Below are positions 23,048 through 34,800 of a DNA stretch of 64,000 bases, one piece after another. The first letter of the stretch is position 1. Each line of letters starts with the position of its first letter. The stretch is taken from NCBI RefSeq assembly GCF_023065955.2, contig NW_026622841.1, forward strand, positions 15,324,501-15,388,500. The letters are read 5' to 3'. Both the position numbers and the translations under genes were made by a program. This DNA is from Ursus arctos. Lineage: Eukaryota; Chordata; Mammalia; Carnivora; Ursidae. Under the pieces are notes generated by a model, which did no database searches, was not told the origin of the DNA, and worked only from the letters and a program-made list of their open reading frames with translations.

Positions 23048-23769
23048 GGAAAGGCTTGTTGAAATGGCCTTCAGGCTAGCAGTCCATTTTTTCTGCCTGC
23101 ATTCCTCCATCTTTTGAGTGTACATTGATTTTTGGAAATAGCCAGAGACCATCAGAGCCAAATCTAAAGAGAAAAGTGGGTGATCAAGCTGGTAAAGTAT
23201 TCTTTGTTCAAAAAGGAATTCCAAGTATATAATAATGAGACTGAATTATTGTGCAGTTCATAAACTGTTTCTAAAAGCAATTTCTAAATAGGCATTCTCA
23301 AATGTTACCAAACTTCCTGCATCGGTAAAAATGTAATACTTAACAAAAAGAGATGTTCGATTTGAATGCCTGCTGTCTGGTGTCTGTTGTTATGTGCATA
23401 ATATTTTAAATATACATCAGTCACATTCAAGGTTAAGATAATTACTTATAAGTTACTTCAGTGAGGTCCTCATAGCTTTTGCATGTGCTCCTTTCTTCCT
23501 TCCTTTTTTCTTACTCTTTCTTCCTTCCTTTTTTTCTGCATTTTCCTTTTCCTTCTTTACTCCTCTATATTTTGCATTATATATGCATTATAGATATATA
23601 TTTGCATTATATATATATATTATGCGTCCTTATTTTATTTCTATCAATGCCCTCAAGTTGCCCCCCACAGAAGCTTCAGCTCTCTCTTTTCCTTTACCCT
23701 TTTTTCTTTCTCTTCACAGCAAAATCTTATGTGATGTTGAACTTTTTATTTATTGATTTATTCATTTAT
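23048..23769. other. Unique AT-rich DNA
   Basis: Includes pyrimidine-rich sequence at about 23490-23560 and AT-repeat sequence at 23577-23622. No exon or named repeat is recognised. The hydrophobic 102-codon frame (23479-23787) reflects the T-rich composition. Confidence 0.45.
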
Positions 23770-23915
23770 ATCATTTCTGCCCCCTAGAATATAAACTCCA
23801 GGAAAACAGGGATTTTGTCTCTTTTGTCTCCAACTGTATCCCCAGCAGCCAGATGTGTGCCTGGTACCTAGTGTGTGATCCATAAAAAATTGGTGAATAA
23901 CTATTTGAAATTCTT
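23770..23915 (+). mobile_element. L2 3'-end fragment
   Basis: 'ctagaatataaactccagga', 'caactgtatccccagcagcc' and 'gtgcctggtacctagtgtgt' follow the L2 3'-UTR order ('ctgtatccccagc...gcctggcacatag'). Confidence 0.7.
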
Positions 23916-24487
23916 ATGTAGAAAATAAATTCGTTTAGTGTTCAACTTACATTCTGAAAATGAAATGAAGTCACATGTCAAATTCCCATTTTTACCATAT
24001 TCTTTTTATATCTCTCAATTTTTCAATTTTCCAATAGCTACAAAGATAGGCAATGTAATTATCATCAATGTACAAAATGAACACAATTGCAGGCCTAAGA
24101 ATTATGTTAAAATTAAAGTTCCTGAAGACTTTCTCATTTTCCTCAGGAAACTAGTTTCCACTTACGGTAACCTGACAATCCACAGGGGACATACCCACTC
24201 AGCTCAGTAGTCGAGTACCAGCCAAAAATACCTACTCCCATATAGGAGAGCACCCTGAGAGGTAAAAACCAAGTGTACTTTCAATCATGCATTTTATCAA
24301 AAAGGATATATCATATTTAACATTATAAAAGCTAAAAATGAAACTTTAAAAACCAATGATCAGTCAATTTTAGTTTCCCTTGCATCTTTGTATCTGGTTT
24401 AAAAAGTGACATCAGAAAACAAGAAACCAAACGTGTTACTGTCTGGGGTATTTTGCCGTTTCTTTAAGAGGGTGCGCAAATACTTTA
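23916..24487. other. Unique non-coding DNA
   Basis: No exon or named repeat is recognised. A 90-codon frame (23938-24210) has no recognisable similarity. Confidence 0.4.
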
Positions 24488-24503
24488 AAACAAAACAAAA
24501 CAA

Positions 24504-24697
24504 GGGGCGCCTGGGTGGCACAGCGGTTAAGCGTCTGCCTTCAGCTCAGGGCGTTATCCTGGCGTTATGGGATCGAGCCCCACATCAGGCTCCTCCACTA
24601 TGAGCCTGCTTCTTCCTCTCCCACTCCCCCTGCTTGTGCTCCCTCTCTCGCTGGCTGTCTCTCTCTCTCTGTCAAATACATAAATAAAATCTTTAAA
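24504..24697 (+). mobile_element. Can-SINE, ursid-type, full length
   Basis: 'ggggcgcctgggtggcacag', 'gcgttatgggatcgagcccc', 'ccactatgagcctgcttctt' and 'taaataaaatctttaaaa'. It is inserted in a CAAAA-rich site, and the flanks share 'aaacaaaacaa' (left flank near 24488-24503, right flank from 24698). Confidence 0.95.
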
Positions 24698-24734
24698 AAA
24701 CAAAACAACAACAAAACAACAAAAAACACATTCT

Positions 24735-24905
24735 GCCAGATCAGTGGTTCTTAACATCTGGTATTTGGGAATCTTAAGACAGTAGTGCAGCTCCTCCTTT
24801 TAAAAATTCACGAATGTATGCAAACCAACAACTTACACACACAGGCTCATTCTCACCCCTGCTCTGAAGCTCACAGCTGCCTTGTCAAGAATCTCAGATT
24901 AATAA
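24735..24905. mobile_element. Possible hAT-type DNA transposon relic
   Basis: The start 'gatcagtggttcttaacat' and the end 'tcaagaatctcagatt' resemble the termini of old hAT-Charlie repeats. The middle is poorly matched, so this is a weak call. Confidence 0.3.
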
Positions 24906-25535
24906 AGTAGCGGTTACATCTAAGTCTTTGGACTCTGTTGGATGACTTGTGTTAAGAGCTTGTTTTTTTTAAGCCGGGGAGCAAGAAATTAAATTATTCA
25001 TAGACTCAATCCAGTTCCCTTGAATTAGGCTAAGAACCCAAGCAATAATCAGAGACACAACTAGAGGAAGAGGGTCTATTACGGCATTACTTTATGCTTT
25101 TATTTTTTATTTAAATTCTAGCCGGGAATCATCTTATGAAGCTTAAGCTAACTTTTTGCCTCGTGAGAGTAAAATGTCATTTTTTAGTTCAATAGGATAA
25201 ATGGGACATCGTCACCTTCAGTCAGGAAGAGCAAACCCTCCATCAGTCTAGCTGGTGAGTAATGGACCAGCTTTACGAATACATTGTACTTCCTGCGTGT
25301 TTATCTGCTTAGCAGAGTAGAGAACGGAGATGTTTTGATCTGAGATAGTAGAAAGGCTGGGTGAGGTTGAGTGCACGCTATTGTAATTGTGTCTCAAGTG
25401 ACAGCTTTTAAACTGAGCAAGCCATTCTCAAAGGGGTCATAGCTTTGATCCCTGAGAAGCAGCCTGCCTGACAGCATTCTCCCATCAGACCTCAGAGAGA
25501 TGACACCTTTGTTTTTGTGATCTTGTCTTCTCTGG
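24906..25535. other. Unique non-coding DNA
   Basis: No exon or named repeat is recognised. Confidence 0.4.
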
Positions 25536-25870
25536 GTCTTGTCTCCTCTGGGACACTTTCTCCCTCCCCAGGGAAATGCCTGTAATGGTAGCAGCTATGC
25601 CCGTGCGTGGCAGTGGTCAGAGGAGATGCCCCCTGACTTGGGAACAGACACAGGTTTCCCCTGCGATGCGAGCTTCCCTCCTGGTGGCAGGATTTCGCAG
25701 CACCGTGCCAGTGATCCCCCACCTCCCCGCAGCTGCAAGCCTCCCCTCTCCTTTGCACACTGCCCAGGACGTAACAAGGAGCCCCTGGCAAGTGCCTGGG
25801 GAGGAAGACTCCTGCTCTTTCACAGACAGACCCATGGGCCCCACCCCCATACAGCTTATGGGTAGAGCTA
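25536..25870. other. GC- and CpG-rich patch, exon-like but unassigned
   Basis: A ~330-bp GC-rich island in AT-rich surroundings with around eight CpGs. It is open in several frames on both strands at once (up to 142 codons antisense, 108 sense), as expected for GC-rich sequence with few stops. A pyrimidine tract ending 'ttctccctccccag' (25559-25572) resembles a splice acceptor, and an AATAAA lies at 25952-25957. I recognise no protein family. It could be a lncRNA or terminal exon, a conserved element, or chance. Confidence 0.3.
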
Positions 25871-26084
25871 ACGGTTTCTTTCTTTTCTTGTCTTTTTGAT
25901 ATTACTGTTGATAGGTCCATTCCCCTTGTAACTATTGATACAAAAATCTGAAATAAATATTATGAACCAAGTCCAGGAGCATATGGGAAAAAATAATAAT
26001 TACAAAAGGTAGGATCTCCTCTTTTTTAAAGTTTTTTTATTTTTAAAATATCAAGGATATTTTCACTACTCTTAGTTTAATTTA

Positions 26085-26357
26085 CACAACAGATTAAAGT
26101 AGCAAAACCCATATGATTATTCCAATAGATGAAGAAAAAATGTGATAAAATTCAACTATGAGTCAGTCTCCTAGAGAAATAGGAATTGAAGGACATTTCT
26201 TGAATCCAGGTACAGATGATCAATTAAAATCCAAATGTGTTGTTAAAGCCTTAGAAACATTTCCCTTAAAGGAAAAAGATGCTTGCTGTCATCACATCTA
26301 CTCGACATTGCACCTGAGGTTTTAGCTGGTCTACATGATACAAGAAACAGCAGGAAG
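26085..26357 (+). mobile_element. Diverged L1 ORF2 fragment
   Basis: 'catatgattattccaataga', 'gataaaattcaactatgag' and 'gttttagctggtctacatga' follow the L1 ORF2 reverse-transcriptase region (the stretch encoding 'isIDAEKAFDKI' and later 'VLEVLARA'). It is heavily decayed with no open frame, and is ended by the SINE at 26375. Confidence 0.6.
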
Positions 26358-26374
26358 GAATGGAAGTATTTTTT

Positions 26375-26562
26375 TAAACATTTTATTTATTTATTTGACA
26401 GAGAGAGACAGCCAGCGAGAGAGGGAACACAAGCAGGGGGAGTGGGAGAGGAAGAAGCAGGCTCCCAGCGGAGGAGCCTGACGTGGGGCTCGATCCCAGA
26501 ACACCAGGATCACGCCCTGAGCCGAAGGCAGACACCTAACGACTGAACCACCCAGGCGCCCC
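26375..26562 (-). mobile_element. Can-SINE, ursid-type
   Basis: Antisense full-length copy ending 'gaaccacccaggcgcccc'. Target-site duplication 'gaatggaagtatttttt' (26358-26374) and 'gaatagaagtatttttt' (26563-26579), one mismatch. Confidence 0.95.
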
Positions 26563-26579
26563 GAATAGAAGTATTTTTT

Positions 26580-26981
26580 AAATAGAAATAAGAAATACAA
26601 ATATTTTTAAATAGAAATATAATTATTTGTTATTTACAGAATATATGGTTATCTATAGGCTAATCATTTTTTACCAAACATTTTATAACTTGAAGATCAA
26701 AAGAATCACTAGAACTTAGAATTTGAAAAGTTCAAAGAAAGCCCATTAGAAAGAATATGAAAGTTGGGTTTGTTTATATGTTTCTTCATTTCGCTTTCCT
26801 TCAGCTGTCAGCTTATGAATTACTGTACCCCACTTTTATATTCTCTGCTACCCTACCCTCAATGTATAGGACAGTTCATGGATTTAGAGGACAATGAACT
26901 ATGCTTTTAATCAAAATTTTAATTTTCATGTTTTCCTTTTATCCACAGTATTTTCTAAGGGACCTATTACTATTAAGAACC
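26580..26981. other. Unique AT-rich DNA
   Basis: No exon or named repeat is recognised. Confidence 0.4.
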
Positions 26982-27082
26982 AGGGCGCCTGGCTGGCTCA
27001 GCCACAAGAGCATACAACTCTTGATCGTGGGGTCATGAGTTTGAGCCCCACGTTGGGTATAGAGATTACTTTTTTAAAAAAG
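26982..27082 (+). mobile_element. Can-SINE, older short subfamily
   Basis: 'agggcgcctggctggctcag', 'caactcttgatcgtggggtc', 'gagccccacgttgggtatag' and the A-rich end. Lacks the CT-rich body. Confidence 0.88.
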
Positions 27083-28279
27083 AATCATTACTTGTATGAG
27101 TTACAACCTAAAAACTCAAGAAGGTCTGGCCACTCTTAGTTTACATTTTTTTCATTGATACGACCATGCTTACTGAATCACGGAATCCCACGTAATGGGC
27201 ATTTTGACCTTGCAAGTTCTACCACTTCCCACTTGCTGAGCTTCAGATATCGAAGTTATACATATGACAGAGTTCTTCCATATTAGTATCTAGTGAGATT
27301 TCTCTAAATTTTTTCTCAAAACTATCCATATACTCACTGCCTGTATCTGAATCCTTCATTAGCTTGCAAATCCTGAGGAGCGTGATTATACAGTCCTTGG
27401 TCTAAGAACTGGAGAAATCAATGCTGTACAAGGAATTCAGTTGGTTCCTCCTCAAGAAGAAAAGCTGGAAAAATATTTGGAAAACTCTGTTTTTTTAATT
27501 GAAACTGCCAAAATGAGACTTAGAATATAGTTTTTGAGCAATGAGCACATATATGACAGCATCAGTATTACCAATAATGACTATTCATCTGCTTATCACG
27601 CACAATTAGTCAAACTCTTGTCTGATCTGCATAGTTGATGAAAAATTTCTTCGTGTGTTATAGATTAAGTGGTGTGTTGTTATGGTGGAGTTTGCAAAAG
27701 TGTATCAAACAGACACCCCTCAAAGAAAACTATCAGGAGAGACCACACGTATACTAAGTGCCACTAGAGGGCAGGCACTAGAGGGAGGCAAACCCAGGAG
27801 GGGGAAGAGGGCGGGAAGCATGTCTGGTTCTGGGGAGAGAAGAACAGAGGCCCAAAGACAGATTCTGCAAAGGGCCCTGACTACGTGCTGTGCATGACTT
27901 GCTCTGAGTGTCCTGCCAGGGAAGAGACAGGCTCCCAATAAGATGCTCCTTCAGATGCTTCCTCATCTCACCCCCCTGACTCTCAGGACGCCACTCTCTA
28001 CTCCCCACCTGCAAACTATCTCTCAAATTAAACAACCAGACGTAGAAAGGGTTTTCTTTGTTGTTGTTGTTCTAGACTCTTTATCAGCCAGAAGGTTCTT
28101 GGTTCCGTACCCTAACTGCCCCTTTTTAATTCTCTCCACTTATTCAAAACAGGCAAAGAAAAAGAGAAGTCATGTTCTTTCTATCAGAGTCTAGAACACA
28201 AAGGAGAGGCATTTGCTAACCATTTCTCCTTCAGCTGGACAGTGCTATTTAGATAACTGTTTCTATTGATGACACTTTC
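27083..28279. other. Unique non-coding DNA
   Basis: No exon chain or named repeat is recognised. A short near-repeat 'cactagaggg' occurs at 27762 and 27777. Frames of 71-85 codons around 27.7-28.2 kb overlap on both strands without recognisable motifs. Confidence 0.4.
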
Positions 28280-28408
28280 TTTTTTCCAGGTTTATTGAGG
28301 TGTACTTGGCACACAAAGTTATATATATTTAAGGCATATGACATGATGTTTTAGTATACATGCACATTGTGAAACAGTTCCCACAATCAAGCTAGTTGAT
28401 CTACCCGT
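28280..28408 (+). mobile_element. Old L1 3'-UTR fragment
   Basis: 'caggtttattgaggtgtact', 'aaggcatatgacatgatgtt' and 'cccacaatcaagctagttga' match the same 3'-UTR region as 18525 and 62648. Confidence 0.65.
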
Positions 28409-29105
28409 TTACTCAATATGTATTGAGCATATGCTATGTAACCCTCTAATGCAGATAACAGGACTCAAGATAGAAAAGATAGAGGCTCTTCTTCAATTAA
28501 TTCACCATCTGCTGGGCAGACAAGTATGAAAATGAACAATGATGAAATATCATGAGTAAGTTCAAGGTCCATTAGAGTCTCAAGAAGTGTAGTCTCTAAG
28601 TCTGCTGAGGAGTGTTGGCTCAAATGTCCAAGGGTGTATTGAAGCTAAGACTTGAAGGATAAGCACATGTTCCTTAGATGGAGAAGGGGTAAGAGGACCT
28701 CTTGGAGGAAGGCAAAAACATGAGATGTTTCATTCAGCTGGTGATGGAGAGGAGCACAGCAAGAAGTGCTCAGATGAGAAGGGCCTACTCATGATCTCCC
28801 TTGCAATTCCAGGACAGTTTACATTCCATCCTACGATAGGGAGCAACTGAAGAAGTTTGAGTAGGAAAATTATATGAATCAGATTTGCATATGGAAAGGA
28901 ATACTTTGTTGGCAATTCAAAGATATAATCACTAGGAAGTCACTAAAGAGGCAGTCAGGTGTATATGCAAATGAAAACACCTTGCACAGGGACTGTGACA
29001 GAGGAAGGCAAAAGTGAGGATTGGAGATATTCTGGGGGGAGATCATCTGTCTTTGTGATGACTGGACTTACTATGATCTCTGTTTTCAGGTTTAGGCAGC
29101 TGGGT
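28409..29105 (+). mobile_element. Ancient LINE-like interspersed repeat
   Basis: 'actcaatatgtattgagcat', 'ctaagacttgaaggataagc' and 'gatagggagcaactgaagaa' follow in order the same old repeat as 6740 and 50015. In full copies it begins with a 'tattgagcacctactatg'-type block. Family uncertain, probably L1M-type. Confidence 0.5.
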
Positions 29106-30129
29106 GGCCACCACTGCCGTTTCATCAAAATAGAGATCTCTAGAATAAAGCATTTCATAGACTTTCTGTCAAAACTAGAATACAAATACGAAATGTACTA
29201 CAAACACAGTTGTCTCTGAAGAATGCTGAATCAATGGGTCTCCAAGTCCACGACTGAGATTAATACCAAAGGAACCATTTCGTGATGAACCAGAATTTAA
29301 AATGTAATTTGAATAGCAAAATAAAATATTATTTTATACCTGACAAATAAGTCTGTGTCACAACAACTGTCCTGAAAATAAAATGCCAACATTTGGATAC
29401 CACTTCAAACTTAGCCATCTGTTTTCTTTTAGCTCTCCCTGCTAGGGTTTCTCCATGAAATTCCTTCGCCTGTTAGCAGTTTTTTGTGAAATCTGCTCTA
29501 GTCCCATGACGCCACATATCAACTTGTCCTTATATTACAAAGGATCTATATTCTTGGCCAGAAGAGCTGTCTAGAATATCTATATATGTACACCAAATAA
29601 ATTCAGGACAGCAAATTTCTTTAGGTCGGTGGGATGATGGAGGGTTGGCAGTGACATTCACGGTACATATAAAACGTTAAGCACCGCTTTTGAAGAAGAG
29701 ACAATGGGCTATAATTTAGCATGCATTCCAATTGTAAGGTTTGGGTTTTTCAACAACTCATGGAATAAAACGACTAGGAAAGGCCAAAGTTTAAAATGAT
29801 GCTCCCGCCTATTTCTAAATCATCTGTAATGAGACCCAGGATCATTTTCCACAGAATACTTAACAGTTCTCAACCGCATCTCACTCTCTTTTATGCATTT
29901 TCATTCTTTCAATAACCAGTACATAAAGGACGCATAATGGATATTATTTGAAGAAAGAATGAGAGAGAGAGAATATTACAGACTTGATTTCTATACTTCA
30001 CCATAGATCTTTTCATAAAGGAAGATATAAACAGTAATAAATGGAATCTAAAGTTTTTAATTCCAAGTTACAGTCTCTGCAATAGATACGACTGTTTTAG
30101 AAAGATTTCCTCCATTCTCCCCAGCATCT

Positions 30130-30130
<1 letters not shown>
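29106..30130. other. Unique non-coding DNA
   Basis: No exon or named repeat is recognised. Confidence 0.4.

Positions 30131-30179
<49 letters not shown>
30131..30179 (+). repeat. (CA)24 microsatellite
   Basis: About 48 uninterrupted nucleotides of CA. Confidence 0.97.
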
Positions 30180-30944
30180 TCCTCCATCAAAAATCAATTG
30201 AAAATGACCTTTTATAAAAGGGACTTGAACAAATCCTCTCTCTACCTTTCAATTTTGTAACTATAAATTGGAACCTGGCCTCCATGGTTGCCTATCTATG
30301 TTTACTCAACCACCCATTCATTCAATCAACAGTCATTTTCAGGTACAGTCAGGTCCACCCATTACCCGGTTATCAGACTCTGATAAGAAAAAACACATTT
30401 CTTTGTAGTAGAAAGACAATGAGCTTTTCCATCAGAATACTTGAATTGGAATTCCAGATCAATCATATTTTATCTGCAGGATCTCCAGCTCTCCCTTGTG
30501 GGCTATATCAACCCCTGTAGAAGGGTGTGGAAAAAAATATGGAAGTGGTTAAAGTTGACTAAACTTGGGCATTTAGTGCCTAGGAACCTCATATTTCTTG
30601 TTCTGTCAATCAATGCTTGTTCTGTCTGAAATGTCAATCATTACCCTCAAGAGATTGAGAAATACACTATCTTAAATCAGTAAAATAATAATAAAAATGA
30701 TACCTATCTTATTGTAGGAATTGTTGGGAAAAACAAAAGAGAGAATGTATATGAATAAATCTGAAAATCATAAAAAAAGATAAAAGTTTAGTTACTAAAT
30801 TTATTTAAATGATGAAATTTTATGATTAAATATTAAAGCACGGTGGATTACAAGGAAAGAACACTCGCTCTGGCTAGCCATTGCTAAGAGTTGGGTCGAG
30901 CAGGGTAAGAGTAGATGTGGTTCGGGGCATGAGGCAAGGGGGTA
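30180..30944. other. Unique non-coding DNA
   Basis: No exon or named repeat is recognised. The frame at 30284-30520 has no recognisable similarity. Confidence 0.4.
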
Positions 30945-30981
30945 TTATACATAATTACATATGATATGTAATTATATATAA
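30945..30981. repeat. Near-perfect AT-rich palindrome
   Basis: 18-nt arms (30945-30962 and 30964-30981) around a single G at 30963, with one mismatch. The inner 12 nt of each arm, 'ataattacatat' and 'atatgtaattat', pair perfectly. Confidence 0.95.
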
Positions 30982-32420
30982 TAACTGTAATATATAAATA
31001 TTTGCATATACATGACAGAGGAAACTGGCTCTTACAGTATCAAAGAATAGGACTTACTTCATAGACAGTGGAACTGGATGACCATTTGGCTCCAACCCAC
31101 AAGAATCTTCACTCTAGTGCTCTGCCATTAATATGACAAAGCTTCCTTCTCTACCCACCCTCTTCTCCCTCTACCAGCTGACTTCTTTTCCATCTCCTCT
31201 GTACGTGTGCTTTAGTGCATTCTGTGGAATTCTGGTACACACACACACACACAGGATTAAACAATGTTAGAACATTTCGAAGGTGCTGAGAGGTCCTACT
31301 AGGAAAAACGTATTTATTTATCCCAGTGTAATTCAAACTTATTTCACCATGGAGCCCCTGCTCTGAGCAAGACCTATTAACATCTTGCAAAACTAATATA
31401 AGAAATTAACTTTTAGAAACGTTCTCTTAATCTCATGGTTTCTTCTTACTAGGACTTTATCTTATTTGCCATTTGAAAGCAACACTCAATAAATATTTAT
31501 TAAGTATTGCACTTAGTTCACCTTCCCCTGGATATTTTTAGTTTCTTTGTAATCATATTTAATATAACGTCATATAATTTATGTATATGCTTCATGTTCA
31601 GAAACTACCCATTTCCCAATGTGCTTCAAGTAACAGGTGGGCCTTATTCAAGTCAAAAGAGTCTTTCAGGATCATTCAAAATAATCCAAATATTAAACAC
31701 TTCAAAAAAATAACTTAAAACTACAGTTGACATTGATTGAATTAATCCCATTAATGGAATAATTACTATATGGAAAGGTAGGTGTGAGATAATCATTTTC
31801 AAAAAGTTGCATTGAAAGCCAAATAAAGTATTTACTTGGCCAACCATTTCTTCCTCACCTCTTCGCCTGATTCCAGCCACCGACAGGGAAGAGAAAAGAC
31901 AAGGACCAGGATCCTCAATCCACATGAGTCCGAGGTCAAGAAAAGACATAAGGAAGCATCGAGTTTGGGCCTTGAACATTTGAACAGAAAAGTACTGGAC
32001 AAGCCAATAACCAGGAAAAAATATTTCAGGTTCTGGCAAGAAATTCTAAACCTGGCCTTAACTTTCCCTCCATCTAACTGATAGGAGCCTGTGAAATTCT
32101 CTTCCTATCTCCCAAGTGTTCAATTCAGATAAAGTGCTTCCATATACCCTTCAAGTTACATCTAAGGACTCTGAGAATCTGAATGGTTCCAAATATCTGT
32201 CTCCACTTGGCCAGAGGCATGCCTAGCTCCTGGCCAGGTCTCTCGTTACGGTCTGCGGTATGCTTGGTTTCTTCAGTCTGACGGTAGACATCTCCAGGCC
32301 CAGGAGTAATTCAGCTTGTTTTCATTTTACATTTGAGATTTTATTCTTCATATCACTCTAAATTATTTAAGAAAGCCTGAAATGCTTTCCCATTTTTCAA
32401 ACTCCCCAACACTATACTCC
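30982..32420. other. Unique non-coding DNA with a short CA repeat
   Basis: Contains (CA)8-9 at 31237-31253. A 128-codon antisense frame (31653-32039) has no recognisable domain, and I take it as chance. No named repeat is recognised. Confidence 0.4.
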
Positions 32421-32480
32421 CCAAGTATAGCGCTCATTATGCCCAGCAGGCGCTCAGTCAATGTTGATGAACAGACTGTT
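32421..32480 (+). mobile_element. L2 3'-tip fragment (weak)
   Basis: 'cccagcaggcgctcagtcaa' followed by 'tgttgatgaac' resembles the terminal L2 block. Only about 50 bp. Confidence 0.4.
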
Positions 32481-32930
32481 CTCCTACTCCAAAGATAACA
32501 ACGAAAGAAATCTATAACTTTAGGCAGTAGGCACAATACCTTCTGTAGTTGAAAGGGTTTTATCAGCAAAGAAGAAAGTAAATGTAACTGCCTGTCCATG
32601 GAATGATTTGGCTGAAAAATTCAATTCATATGAGAGAACTGAAAAATGCTTTGTGGGAGACCAAAAAATTAAGCGTTTGGATGCACACTTGAAATAATTT
32701 GCATAGCCTTCTATTCTCATGCAGTACATTTTAATAGCCTCTCAGCAAAACACTCTATATTCTCAGGCTGCAGGGCCAGGAGGACCTCAGGAATCAGAAT
32801 ATGCCTTCCCTGCAGAAGCAGCAAGTGGAAAACTAGTACTTCCTGCCAAAGATAAGATGATCCTCAAGAAGCTTAGAGCCTGAAAATTTGGGGATTAAAA
32901 TCCTTACTAGGAGAACTAGGAGAATGCACA
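32481..32930. other. Unique non-coding DNA
   Basis: No exon or named repeat is recognised. Confidence 0.4.
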
Positions 32931-33128
32931 TTTTATTTAAGATTTTATTTATTTATTTGAGAGAGAAGGAGAGAGCATGAGCGGGGCAGGAGGGGGGGAG
33001 CTGAGGCAGAGGGAGAAGCAGACTCCCCGATGAGCAGGGAGCCACATGCAGGGCTCAATCCCAGGACCCCAGGATCATGACCTGAGCCAAAGGCAGACGC
33101 TTAACCGACTGAGCCACCCAGGTGCCCC
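32931..33128 (-). mobile_element. Can-SINE, older caniform-type
   Basis: Antisense copy: 'gattttatttatttatttga', 'cccgatgagcagggagccac', 'aggatcatgacctgagccaa' and 'gagccacccaggtgcccc'. The 'gatcatgacctgagcc' head and the 'gagcagggagcc' body differ from the ursid-type copies and look like an older caniform subfamily. Confidence 0.9.
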
Positions 33129-33530
33129 TTAAGATGCTGAGGTGATGTCCTTCTGCAAGATGAGTGCTTAAGAGATTAATTTTGAGTTTAAGTGGAACAA
33201 AACGAGAAGGTACCATTCTCCACCAGCTGGAGGAACAGGGAGAGTGAAGAGTTTCAGCCCAAGCTTCAAACAGTGACTTTAGAAAAGGAACTGGCTGTGA
33301 AAACCAAACCACAGTGGACAGAGTCAGTTATGCCCTGGAAGCTTCCTCAAGGGCAGCACCAGGATGGGAGCTGTAAACTGATACGGTAGGGCCATAAGCT
33401 TGATTAGAAGCTTGTTTCTTAGAGGGAAATCTTTTCTTTCCTGGGTTAAGTCACCAGATGAGAGAGAGACCTGGACAAATTTGGAGGCTAAGTCTAGTCT
33501 CAGTACCTGCACAGGGCAGGAATCACAACT

Positions 33531-33531
<1 letters not shown>
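33129..33531. other. Unique non-coding DNA
   Basis: No exon or named repeat is recognised. Confidence 0.4.

Positions 33532-33574
<43 letters not shown>
33532..33574 (+). repeat. (CA)21 microsatellite
   Basis: About 43 uninterrupted nucleotides of CA. It produces the His-Thr and Cys-Val runs in crossing frames, including the 107-codon frame at 33400-33723. Confidence 0.97.
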
Positions 33575-33576
<2 letters not shown>

Positions 33577-34329
33577 CACAAAATTGTTAGAGAAGAATGC
33601 AGTAAAGTTCTTGAAAATCTCCTGAGCAGTGGGCGATTCCAAGAAGCAAAAATGGTGCCTAGAGTAAGAGGAAAGAATTTTCACCTCTGGAAAAGCAGGG
33701 GAAAGAGAGTTATTCTTCCCTGAAGAAAATCAAGAAGAGGCGGTAATATTAATTCCCCAAAATATCTTGCCCCATATTCTTGAAAGAAAGACATGGGAAT
33801 GGCTTCGTTTTCCCATTCTGGCCAGTACAACCTGACTTTTCTTGCTCAGGCTGGTGGGGACTGAGAATACTTACTCAAATCAAGAAAGACCAGCCAATGG
33901 CCAGGAGAAAGATTAAAGAAGGGACCACTTGATTGGACCCGACAACCTCACGGTGTGCGCAGAAGCCCCATCTGTCACCTCGGCCTGACCGCCCCTCGCC
34001 CCACTCCACCATTTTGCCAACTCTGTCCTACCTGATGGCAAGAGCTTTCTCTTTCACCTAGAGTTTCTGCTTAAAACCCAGAGTTCTCTTTAAGACACAA
34101 AAGCACACACAAAAGGAAGGGCTTCCCCACCCCCAAGATGAGGAAATGAAACAAATAATACAAACAAAAGGAACCCAGAGGAATTCAGGAGTATTAAAAA
34201 GAAAATCACAAACATTTTTCCTCATCTGTTCCCTGCTCCAGAGTTTAATTTCTGGGCTCCCAGTCTTGGCACTGAAAGTGTAACTTCTCTAAAGCTTCAA
34301 TTTCTTTATCTATAAAAATATAAAAAACA
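33575..34329. other. Unique non-coding DNA
   Basis: No exon or named repeat is recognised. Confidence 0.4.
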
Positions 34330-34520
34330 GGGGCGCCTGGGTAGCGCAGTCGTTAAAGCGTCTGCCTTCGGCTCAGGGCGTGATCCCGGCGTTCTGGGAT
34401 CGAGTCCCACATCGGGCTCCTCCACTATGAGCCTGCTTCTTCCTCTCCCACTCCCCCTGCTGTGTTCCCTCTCTCGCTGGCTGTCTCTCTGTCACATAAA
34501 TAAATAAAATCTTTAAAAAC
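34330..34520 (+). mobile_element. Can-SINE, ursid-type, full length
   Basis: 'ggggcgcctgggtagcgcag', 'cgttctgggatcgagtccca', 'ccactatgagcctgcttctt' and 'ataaataaaatctttaaaa'. It inserted into an AT-rich site, so the flanking duplication is not distinctive. Confidence 0.93.
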
Positions 34521-34669
34521 ATATATATATAAAACACATCATATTTATATAAAAATATTTTCTAAAATATGTTTTAAGCTGCAGGGTTTTTTGTTAAGAG
34601 TCAGTGAAATAAGTAAAAGCAACAAACTCAGTTCTCATTAAACATTATGGTTTATCTCTTCTATCCCTG

Positions 34670-34800
34670 GAGAGGACAGCCAGATAAAACATGCTCAGTT
34701 AAATTCGAATTTCAGATAAACAACAAATAACTGTCCCGTATAAGTAGGTCCCAAATGTTGCATATATTTATATTTGCTAAATCTGGCAACTGTACCCTCC
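34670..34800. mobile_element. Arm of an old palindromic mammalian repeat
   Basis: 'cagttaaattcgaatttcag', 'ataaacaacaaataactgtc', 'gtataagtaggtcccaaatg' and 'tttgctaaatctggcaac' match one arm of a DNA-transposon-like palindromic repeat I remember but cannot name. Confidence 0.45.
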
